Of a DNA stretch of 6,339 nt, positions 1-5,475 are shown piece after piece; the first letter of the stretch is position 1; every line of letters begins with the position of its first letter. A program made the position numbers and the translations under genes. Under the pieces are notes generated by a model. That model was not told the origin of the DNA, did no database searches, and saw nothing but the letters and a program-made list of their open reading frames with translations. Source of the stretch: JBLIOB01 sp047639575 (GTDB lineage Bacteria > Bacteroidota > Bacteroidia > Flavobacteriales_D > Parvicellaceae); assembly GCA_047639575.1 (NCBI GenBank), contig JBLIOB010000255.1, positions 1 through 6,339 of the forward strand. The letters are read 5' to 3'.

Positions 1-610
1 TGATCATTATGACATTGATCATTATCCCTGACAACAAGAGGGCTCCTAATACTCTGGTTTTTCTAAATAGCAATAAGCTTGCCGCTAGAATTTCAATTAA
101 GCCAGCAAAAACCGTGTACTCGTACGAACTGCCCATGGAACTCCAAAAAAGAATATCCTTGGTAGAATTCCCTATAGTGGTGAAGAGTGTGTTTGGTTCC
201 GGAAAATAAAATTGAAATTTGAACAGCTTGTTCAATCCATATTGAAACATTTGAATAACTAAATAATACCTGGCGATTTGAAGAAACCAAAAGGTCCATT
301 TTTCAATTTTCAATTTCTCTTTCAATTTCCAAACCCAAATAATAGCAAGCAGAAGCGATACTACTGAACATAAAAAGCAGAGTAAATACATATTAGCCGA
401 GTCAGATAGAATTCCTGATTCGGTTGAATTAGTACTAAGCCCGAACAATCCATGACCAATTGACACTAATATTGGGGTTATAAGGCTGCCGATGCTTCCA
501 GAAAAATCAGGTAGAACTTCAAATGCAACCGGGAATGAAAAAATAAAAAGGAGGCAGAATCCTGAGATCCAAAAATAAAAGAATTGCCCTATTCGAGGTG
601 CTGATTGCAT
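1..610 (-). CDS. DoxX-like integral membrane protein (partial, C-terminus off left edge)
   Basis: An uninterrupted reading frame of 203 codons runs from the ATG at 608-610 to the left edge with no stop, so only the N-terminal part is visible. A TAG at 632-634 lies upstream in frame and no other ATG falls between, which fixes the start. The protein is strongly hydrophobic, with likely membrane segments near residues 11-31, 74-94, 107-126, 165-183 and 186-203. A basic, amphipathic stretch (about 95-106) separates the second and third. The QYGLNKLFKF motif at 123-132 and the later GLIEILAASLLLFRKTR stretch (170-186) resemble DoxX-type membrane proteins common in Bacteroidota, where a GLxE plus LLLFRRT pattern is usual. 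That assignment rests on recalled similarity, not on a search. The biochemical role of such proteins is poorly defined. It is transcribed divergently from the small secreted protein gene at 706. Confidence 0.75.
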   Translation of the reverse strand, partial: MQSAPRIGQFFYFWISGFCLLFIFSFPVAFEVLPDFSGSIGSLITPILVSIGHGLFGLSTNSTESGILSDSANMYLLCFLCSVVSLLLAIIWVWKLKEKLKIEKWTFWFLQIARYYLVIQMFQYGLNKLFKFQFYFPEPNTLFTTIGNSTKDILFWSSMGSSYEYTVFAGLIEILAASLLLFRKTRVLGALLLSGIMINVIMI

Positions 611-631
611 GGAGCTCTGTACAATTAAAGC

Positions 632-662
632 CTAAAATAAGTTCAATTCAATTTGAACCAAA
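632..662 (-). promoter_or_regulatory. Candidate Bacteroidota-type promoter for the DoxX-like gene
   Basis: On the minus strand a TTTG (659-662) is followed after 19 nt by TATTTTAG (632-639). This matches the Bacteroidota housekeeping pattern TTTG / TAnnTTTG with one mismatch in the -7 box. A transcript starting about 7 nt further on would have a leader of roughly 15-20 nt before the ATG at 610. The match is suggestive only, because such short AT-rich motifs arise by chance in this base composition. Confidence 0.35.
641..658. repeat. Operator-like inverted repeat GTTCAA-N6-TTGAAC
   Basis: Two perfect 6-bp arms, GTTCAA (641-646) and TTGAAC (653-658), are separated by 6 nt. The dyad sits entirely within the 19-nt spacer of the candidate minus-strand promoter (632-662) and upstream of the plus-strand gene at 706, where a dimeric regulator could affect both directions. 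It could equally be chance in AT-rich DNA, and no regulator gene is adjacent. Confidence 0.3.
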
Positions 663-705
663 ATAAATGAAGCGTGTATTAATCTCTGAATCAACTAATA
701 ACACA

Positions 706-1011
706 ATGCAGAAAATAGCTTTAACCGTAATTGCAGTAACCATCTCCGCCTTTTCTTATGGCCAAACTAAGAAGATTTCTTTAAAAAGTCATTCTGGTAC
801 AATGGCCAATTTTTCTATGAATGAAAAGGGAAATTTAGGCGAATTTCGACCAACTCCAAGGCTCAATGAAAAAACTAAGGTGGACACTGTTTGCAAAAAG
901 GTAATGGTATACGACAGTGTTTCAACCTACCAGTTTCTTTTAAAAGAGAAGAAAGCTAAGGATGCTGAGGCAACCAAAGACAAAAAGAAAAAAGGAAAAG
1001 ATAAAAAGTAG
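706..1011 (+). CDS. Small secreted lysine-rich protein of unknown function
   Basis: This encodes 101 residues from the ATG at 706. The frame is open from an earlier ATG at 667, but the 706 start places a textbook Sec signal peptide at the very N-terminus: MQK, then a hydrophobic core (ALTVIAVTISAF), then SYGQ with cleavage near residues 19-20. The 667 start would bury it behind 13 polar residues. The mature protein is short and polar, with a SLKSHSG motif (25-31), a middle part of mixed character (about 40-75, including one cysteine at 63) and a strongly basic tail from residue 80 (KEKKAK, then KDKKKKGKDKK at 91-101). I recognise no domain. The lysine-rich tail could bind a negatively charged surface, but that is inference. 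There is no Shine-Dalgarno sequence, as expected in Bacteroidota. It is divergent from the DoxX-like gene and ends 1 nt from the stop of the convergent fusion gene. Confidence 0.72.
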   Translation: MQKIALTVIAVTISAFSYGQTKKISLKSHSGTMANFSMNEKGNLGEFRPTPRLNEKTKVDTVCKKVMVYDSVSTYQFLLKEKKAKDAEATKDKKKKGKDKK

Positions 1012-1012
1012 T

Positions 1013-2797
1013 CTATTTTTTATTTCTCTGGAACCCAGAGAATAGTTGCCCAAAGAAACTTTTAGGGTAATTCTCAAGGCCTTCAAAACCTAGCTTTATA
1101 TCCCTTCCATCCGATGGGATATAATTGGTTCTGAATATGTAATCCCAAATACTAAGGCTTATTCCAAAATTAACCCCATTCTTTCTTGCCTCTGGCAAGT
1201 CCTCAGCATGATGCCAGATGTGCATTTTAGGATTGTTGAAAATATATTTTAATGGTCCGTATGACAAATTTATATTTGCATGATTCAAATGGCCAATGGC
1301 GATGGATACGTAGTAAACAACGAAAGCTTGTTCAGGATCAAAATTCCCAATGAACATCATCATCAGAAACTTCATTGGAGTATAGAACACATTTTCCATC
1401 CAATGGTAACGTAGGTGTGCTGCAAAACCCATCTGTTCTACAGAATGGTGAACTTTATGGAACCTCCATAAAAATCCAAATCGATGAAGCATTACATGTG
1501 TAAACCATTGAATAAAATCAACTCCAACAAAAAAGATAAGCAGCTGGACTGCCCAGTGGAGTCCACTCATATCAAACAAAGCTAGACTTTCAATATCGCC
1601 ACCAATCATATTCGTAAACCAATGTGCAACCACATTGGAACAAGCAGCAAAAATGATGATCTTAAAAATGTAAAAATTAAAGTACATGTAGAAAGCGTCT
1701 AACCAGAAGTCTTTCCTAATAATAGGCTGATTTTTTCTCCAGGGAAATAGCGCTTCTAACCCCCACACTACTAATGACAATAAGGTCAACATCCAAAAAT
1801 AATTAACATACCCAGGACTAGCAGAAAAAGTGATTTCACTCAATGTATAGGAAAAGAAATTCCAAAAAGACTCGCTAAAAGTTTGCCAATAAGTTTTAGG
1901 TATAGGAATAGCTCCAGTTTCGGTGGCAAGATCAGCTCTCCCGCTCCACTCTATCCATGAACCATCGTAATTTCGTACATTTTCGTAGCCTAGTATTTGC
2001 GTGAGCGTAAACAACGAGTGTGCAGACCTAGTGCCCGATTGACAATAAGTAATAATGGTTTTATCTTTAGTAATACCAGCCAATTCAAACATCCCGCTTA
2101 GCGCAACGCTGTCCTTAAATTTTTCATCAGAATCATAATTTACGGATGAAGCCCAATCAACAAACACACTCCCCGGAATCCTTCCTGCTCGGGCTGCCTT
2201 ATCTTTCAATAAGCTACCTTCATATTCATCAATTGTTCTAGTATCGAGAAGCACCGTATTTGGATCGTTCATCGCTATTAACATCTCATCCAGATCAATT
2301 GATAGCGCATTTGATGGTGTTTCTTTTGGGGAAACATATTTAGTTTCAATAATTGAATCAGCACTCGTCTCTAACTCATGATCTTCCTGAAACCAAGCAC
2401 CAATTCCACCATTCAAAAGCTGCACTTTCTCATGCCCATATTCCCTAAGTATAAACCAAAGTCTTGCAGAATTTGCTCCACATCTGTCATCATAGATTAC
2501 TATTTTACTTTCTGGATGCACTCCAAGAGATCCAAGCAATATCTCAAATTCAGACTTTTCAATCATCATTCCTTTGATTTCGCAATTATCACAACCGTAT
2601 TTACTGCGAGATGAAATATTAACTGCTCCAGGAATGTGTCCTTGTCCAAACGCTTCTGCATCCCTAATATCTACAACTACTAACAATGTGTCTGACGATA
2701 TTATATTGTTCAATTCAGCAGCTTGAATCAGGCCCTGCTGACCTTGAATCTGGCCGAAAATGCCTAAAAGAAAAAGAAATAAGAATATTAATCTCAT
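1013..2797 (-). CDS. Tandem rhodanese - fatty acid hydroxylase (sterol desaturase) fusion membrane protein
   Basis: This encodes 594 residues from the ATG at 2795-2797. An upstream TTG (2807-2809) would add four residues, but it overlaps the candidate -7 box, and the ATG starts a clean signal peptide (MRLIFLFLFLLGIFG). Domain order: signal peptide 1-20; rhodanese 1, about 24-140, with GHIPGAVN; rhodanese 2, about 165-285, with a catalytic-type loop CQSGTR beginning at Cys252; a linker; then membrane segments near 330-351, 365-388 and 413-433; and a fatty acid hydroxylase superfamily domain, about 413-560. The di-iron histidine clusters are visible: H434xxxH438, H447xxHH451, H461xxxH465, H503xxH506 and H526xxHH530. 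Rhodaneses transfer sulfane sulfur through a cysteine persulfide; the hydroxylase superfamily oxidises lipid or sterol C-H bonds. The substrate is unknown. Rhodanese 1 lacks a cysteine at the usual position (Asp103 in YDDRCG) and is probably structural. The gene stands alone, with its own likely promoter at 2807-2836. Confidence 0.9.
   Translation of the reverse strand: MRLIFLFLFLLGIFGQIQGQQGLIQAAELNNIISSDTLLVVVDIRDAEAFGQGHIPGAVNISSRSKYGCDNCEIKGMMIEKSEFEILLGSLGVHPESKIVIYDDRCGANSARLWFILREYGHEKVQLLNGGIGAWFQEDHELETSADSIIETKYVSPKETPSNALSIDLDEMLIAMNDPNTVLLDTRTIDEYEGSLLKDKAARAGRIPGSVFVDWASSVNYDSDEKFKDSVALSGMFELAGITKDKTIITYCQSGTRSAHSLFTLTQILGYENVRNYDGSWIEWSGRADLATETGAIPIPKTYWQTFSESFWNFFSYTLSEITFSASPGYVNYFWMLTLLSLVVWGLEALFPWRKNQPIIRKDFWLDAFYMYFNFYIFKIIIFAACSNVVAHWFTNMIGGDIESLALFDMSGLHWAVQLLIFFVGVDFIQWFTHVMLHRFGFLWRFHKVHHSVEQMGFAAHLRYHWMENVFYTPMKFLMMMFIGNFDPEQAFVVYYVSIAIGHLNHANINLSYGPLKYIFNNPKMHIWHHAEDLPEARKNGVNFGISLSIWDYIFRTNYIPSDGRDIKLGFEGLENYPKSFFGQLFSGFQRNKK
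1024..1042. repeat. Perfect 8-bp hairpin at the convergent gene junction
   Basis: TTCTCTGG (1024-1031) and CCAGAGAA (1035-1042) form an 8-bp perfect stem with a 3-nt loop. It lies just after the stop codon of the secreted-protein gene (1009-1011) and inside the last codons of the convergent fusion gene. The T-rich run 1014-1025 precedes rather than follows the stem on the plus strand, and the minus strand continues A-rich, so it is not a canonical intrinsic terminator. It may protect or define the 3' end of the plus-strand mRNA. Confidence 0.35.
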
Positions 2798-2806
2798 AAT
2801 TGGCTT

Positions 2807-2836
2807 CAAAAATACGATTTACCTTTTGGTATCAAA
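2807..2836 (-). promoter_or_regulatory. Candidate Bacteroidota-type promoter of the rhodanese-hydroxylase fusion gene
   Basis: On the minus strand TTTG (2833-2836) is followed after 18 nt by TATTTTTG (2807-2814), an exact match to the -7 consensus TAnnTTTG with a normal -33 spacing. Transcription would begin about 7 nt downstream, near 2800, giving a leader of only a few bases before the ATG at 2797. The box covers the alternative TTG start at 2807-2809, which supports the ATG as the true start. Confidence 0.5.
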
Positions 2837-2909
2837 TACTTATCGAAACATGTTTTAATAATCTAGCGTTTAGGAATCATAGAAAGCTCCTAATTCATAT
2901 ATTCACCCT

Positions 2910-3380
2910 ATGAAGATTTTAATGGTCTGTTTAGGAAATATCTGTAGGTCGCCAATGGCCCACGGTATCATGAGGCATAAATCAGATATGCTTGGCCTAA
3001 ATGTGGTAGTTGATTCTGCTGGAACATCTGCCTATCATGTTGGCGATCCTCCTGATTCCAGACAACAAGCCACAGCTTCTCAAAAGCAAATAGAAATTGG
3101 AGATTTAAGAGCCAGGCAGTTTTCAATTAATGATTACAGTGAATTCGATTTAATCTACGCTATGGACCAATCGAATTATGATAATATATTGGCATTAGCT
3201 AGAACTGAAAAGGACACTGAAAAAGTTAAGATGATACTTAATGAAAGTAATCCTGGAAAGCATTTATCTGTTCCTGATCCTTATTACGGAGGAGACTCAG
3301 GTTTTGAGCTAGTTTTTGATTTATTAAATGATGCATGCTCAGTTATTGCTAAAAAAATTCAAGATGGAACCTACAGGTAA
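2910..3380 (+). CDS. Low-molecular-weight protein tyrosine phosphatase
   Basis: This 156-residue protein has the usual length and architecture of the cytoplasmic low-molecular-weight phosphatase family. The P-loop CLGNICRS begins at Cys7, the nucleophile, with Arg13 binding phosphate. DSAGTS follows at 35-40. The general-acid loop DPYYGG starts at Asp123. All key catalytic residues are present, so it should hydrolyse phosphotyrosine (or possibly phospho-arginine, as some bacterial members do). The ATG at 2910 starts MKILMVCLGN, the standard N-terminus, which fixes the start. There is no Shine-Dalgarno sequence upstream. It is the first gene of a two-gene unit: the methyltransferase gene begins 17 nt before its stop. 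No tyrosine kinase or capsule gene is visible nearby, so the substrate cannot be inferred from context. Confidence 0.93.
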   Translation: MKILMVCLGNICRSPMAHGIMRHKSDMLGLNVVVDSAGTSAYHVGDPPDSRQQATASQKQIEIGDLRARQFSINDYSEFDLIYAMDQSNYDNILALARTEKDTEKVKMILNESNPGKHLSVPDPYYGGDSGFELVFDLLNDACSVIAKKIQDGTYR

Positions 3381-4068
3381 ACTGTATTTGATACCAAACC
3401 TACTCGGAGACTCGGATATGAATCTGTCAATTACTCCAGGTGTTAAGGAGATTGTAAATCAACTCAGACATTTTATAGTAGAAAATGAAAAAACCGCTCG
3501 AAGACATTTGCGAGCAATTGGGTTTGAACAACCTTTTGACGATGTTGAGCTCTATCCTATTGGTAAGCATAGTGATCCAACTCAGTTTGGTTCTTATTTG
3601 AAAGTGACTAATTCTGGCCAACACATGGGCGTATTCTCTGAAGCAGGTTTACCTGGAATTGCGGACCCAGGAGCAGAAATTATTCGAATAGCACACCAAC
3701 GAAATATTAAAGTTGTTCCTCTTACTGGACCTTCTTCTATAATAATGGCACTGATAACATCTGGAATGAATGGGCAACAATTCTCATTTCACGGTTACAT
3801 TCCAAAGGAAAAAGGAGATCGAATAAAGAAGCTACATACAATGGAAAAGGCTGTGGTGAGTTTTGGATCTCAAATTTTTATGGAAACGCCATTTAGAAAT
3901 AATCAACTGTTGGAGGACATTTTAAATCATTGCTCTCCAAATACCGAGCTGTGCATTGCTACAGATATTACTTTAGAAACAGAGTCTATTCAGACTAGAG
4001 CGTTAAAGGATTGGAAAAGCGCGAAGCTGGATTTATCTAAAAGGCCAACAGTATTCGTTTTTGGTTAG
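3364..4068 (+). CDS. RsmI-like SAM-dependent methyltransferase (tetrapyrrole methylase family), short paralogue
   Basis: This 234-residue protein starts at the ATG at 3364, which gives MEPTGKLYLIPNLLG. An earlier in-frame ATG at 3328 would only add residues read from another frame of the phosphatase. Family motifs are clear: KLYLIP at 6-11, SEAGLPGIADPGA at 92-104 (SAM-binding region), GPSS at 122-125, a GYIPKEKGDR segment at 144-153 and ETPFRNN at 174-180. RsmI 2'-O-methylates C1402 of 16S rRNA. This protein differs from typical RsmI at the N-terminus: LLGD replaces PIGN (11-16 region) and ENEKTARR (40-47) replaces the usual AEDTR-type motif. It is also shorter. It matches a second, RsmI-related group that I recall in Bacteroidota, whose substrate is not established. 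It overlaps the phosphatase gene by 17 nt and the convergent FKBP gene by 4 nt, and is likely translationally coupled to the former. Confidence 0.85.
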   Translation: MEPTGKLYLIPNLLGDSDMNLSITPGVKEIVNQLRHFIVENEKTARRHLRAIGFEQPFDDVELYPIGKHSDPTQFGSYLKVTNSGQHMGVFSEAGLPGIADPGAEIIRIAHQRNIKVVPLTGPSSIIMALITSGMNGQQFSFHGYIPKEKGDRIKKLHTMEKAVVSFGSQIFMETPFRNNQLLEDILNHCSPNTELCIATDITLETESIQTRALKDWKSAKLDLSKRPTVFVFG

Positions 4069-4955
4069 AGCGGATCGTCAGTTTTTATCACCGGCTTCCT
4101 AATTCTAATATTATATTTCAATGCCGTATATGGAGGTACGATTCCACCAGCGCTCCCGTTTTCTCCGAAAGCCCAAACACTTGGAATTAGCACTTCTATT
4201 GAATCATTAAATAATTTTCCAGAAAGTGCTATTTCTAAACCTCGAATAAGCTGCCCTTGCCTTCCAAAACTGAATTCATCTGGAAAACCATTTCTTGCAG
4301 TTGAATAAAAGACATTACCATTTTCTATAAATTCTCCTGTATAATGTAGCTCAACTAGTTCTCCGAATGAAATCATACTTGTACTATCCTTATCGCTTTC
4401 TATGACTGAAATTTGAATGCCAGAAGACTCAATAAATTCCATTGGAGTTACTTTTAAATAATTGCTAATTGAAGCCAACTCTTTAAGCTCCATTAGATCC
4501 TTTTCATTCTCTCTTTCTTTAATATAGTCATCATACGATTGAGATTTTATTAGCCGCAAATGAATGTAAATTTCCAGTTCATCGGCTAAAAAACTAGGAA
4601 CCTCAGCCTCTAAATAATTTTTAAAAAAATTTTCAGTCTCAATAGTGACCACAGCGCTATCACCTACCTGTAGCTCACTCAACACTTCTTCATAGGTGCC
4701 TTCTTCTGCTTCCTGAAGATGATGGAACTCCATTTTGTTAAACTTAAAGTCAACAGAGCTATAGAATGCTGAATCATTTTTCGTTAAATAAGAAGTATAT
4801 AAACTCAAGTAATCTCCAATTTTCGGAATGTCCTCGGATTCTTCAAAATCTAGTATTTTATAGTTAATCCCGCCAGGCGTAGTGAAAAACTTCGGCTTAT
4901 CCACACATCCCGTTAGTAGAATAATTAGTAGGCTTAAGATTAGTGGTTTATTCAA
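4065..4955 (-). CDS. Two-domain FKBP-type peptidyl-prolyl isomerase lipoprotein
   Basis: There is no ATG near the 5' end. Two TTG codons (4959-4961 and 4953-4955) are the only good starts, and a TAG at 4962-4964 blocks anything further upstream. I prefer 4955, giving MNKPLILSLLIILLTGC, a standard lipoprotein signal with lipobox LTGC and lipidated Cys17 (296 residues). The N-terminal half (about 28-137) looks like a diverged FKBP fold (VGDSAVVTIETENFF, then IYIHLRL). The C-terminal half (about 179-288) is a recognisable FKBP domain: LHYTGEF, VFYST, FSFGRQGQLIRGLE, VLIPSVWAFG and GIVPPYTALKYNIRI. Relative to FKBP12, the active-site Asp37 position is Tyr, Trp59 is Leu and Tyr82 is Phe, so activity may be altered. 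The expected role is folding of exported proteins at the periplasmic face of a membrane. It is the last gene of the DHH-FKBP-FKBP operon and meets the methyltransferase gene tail to tail. Confidence 0.85.
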   Translation of the reverse strand: MNKPLILSLLIILLTGCVDKPKFFTTPGGINYKILDFEESEDIPKIGDYLSLYTSYLTKNDSAFYSSVDFKFNKMEFHHLQEAEEGTYEEVLSELQVGDSAVVTIETENFFKNYLEAEVPSFLADELEIYIHLRLIKSQSYDDYIKERENEKDLMELKELASISNYLKVTPMEFIESSGIQISVIESDKDSTSMISFGELVELHYTGEFIENGNVFYSTARNGFPDEFSFGRQGQLIRGLEIALSGKLFNDSIEVLIPSVWAFGENGSAGGIVPPYTALKYNIRIRKPVIKTDDPL

Positions 4956-5475
4956 GGTCAACTAATTTAATATCGTAAACAACTGCTGTTAGCGGTGGAA
5001 TTTTAAGATCATCCCCTAGCAACCCATGCGCTAAATGCTGTGGTAAAATTATTTTAGCACGGTCTCCTTTGCGCATGTAGGTAATTGCTTCATGCAAACC
5101 ATTTTCTACATGATCCATTTCAATAACAAATGACTCAGCTATATCTTTTTCAGAACGATAAACGACCGTGTCATTTAAAGGCGCTATCTCAAATTGAACC
5201 CAAGCAATTTGACCCCGCTTTGCAATCGAATCAACTTCTAATTCGTTACGTTCATAAATCATGTACCTCAAACCTGTCTCAGTGGTGATCATCTCCCAAT
5301 TGTTGTTAGAAACATATTGATCTATCAAGAACTGTTCATCTTTTGACCAACCTTTCACCATATCGATAGTATCTTCAGGCTGCCACACTATTTGATTCGA
5401 TTTTTTCTTTTCCTCAGGTTCCGCACATGAAAAAAGGCCAATAATCATCAAAAAAATAAGTACATATTTATACAT
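4948..5475 (-). CDS. FKBP-type peptidyl-prolyl isomerase lipoprotein, GldI-like
   Basis: This 175-residue protein starts at the ATG at 5473-5475. The N-terminus MYKYVLIFLMIIGLFSC is a lipoprotein signal with lipobox LFSC and lipidated Cys17, followed by a charged tether (EPEEKKK). A degenerate FKBP domain spans about 68-175: RGQIAWVQFEI, ENGLHEAITYMRKGDRAKIILP (124-145, the conserved FKBP core), LAHG, then IPPLTAVVYDIKLVDLE. The arrangement and length resemble GldI, the FKBP lipoprotein linked to gliding in Flavobacterium. However, many proline-isomerase pocket positions differ from FKBP12 (Phe95 for Tyr26, Leu127 for Trp59, His150 for Tyr82), so it may act more as a chaperone than an enzyme. 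Whether it supports gliding cannot be told, as no other gld gene is in view. It overlaps the upstream DHH gene by 8 nt and the downstream FKBP gene by 8 nt (or 14 nt with the alternative TTG). Confidence 0.85.
   Translation of the reverse strand: MYKYVLIFLMIIGLFSCAEPEEKKKSNQIVWQPEDTIDMVKGWSKDEQFLIDQYVSNNNWEMITTETGLRYMIYERNELEVDSIAKRGQIAWVQFEIAPLNDTVVYRSEKDIAESFVIEMDHVENGLHEAITYMRKGDRAKIILPQHLAHGLLGDDLKIPPLTAVVYDIKLVDLE

Noticed and set aside
9..299. Short frames on both strands near the left edge
   Set aside because: They lie out of frame within the continuous DoxX-like frame, which explains the region.
301..330. Repeated CAATTTTC/CAATTTCT-like units
   Set aside because: They are codons of a lysine/leucine-rich stretch (KLKEKLKIEK) in the DoxX-like protein; too few and too irregular for a functional repeat or CRISPR.
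667..705. Earlier ATG start for the small secreted protein
   Set aside because: It would place 13 polar residues ahead of an obvious signal peptide that begins at the ATG at 706.
2378..2614. Plus-strand 78-codon frame opposite the rhodanese region
   Set aside because: It is antisense to strongly conserved rhodanese motifs and its translation shows no domain or signal.
2807..2809. TTG as start of the rhodanese-hydroxylase fusion
   Set aside because: It adds only four residues, overlaps an exact -7 promoter box, and a clean signal peptide begins at the ATG at 2795-2797.
2800..2828. Possible plus-strand promoter for the phosphatase gene (TTG-N17-TACCTTTT)
   Set aside because: The -7 box has a mismatch, the leader would be about 75 nt, and the site overlaps the better minus-strand promoter, so it is too weak to annotate.
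4043..4062. CCAA...TTGG short dyad as a terminator for the FKBP operon
   Set aside because: The stem is only 4 bp with a long loop, and the downstream U-run is only four bases.
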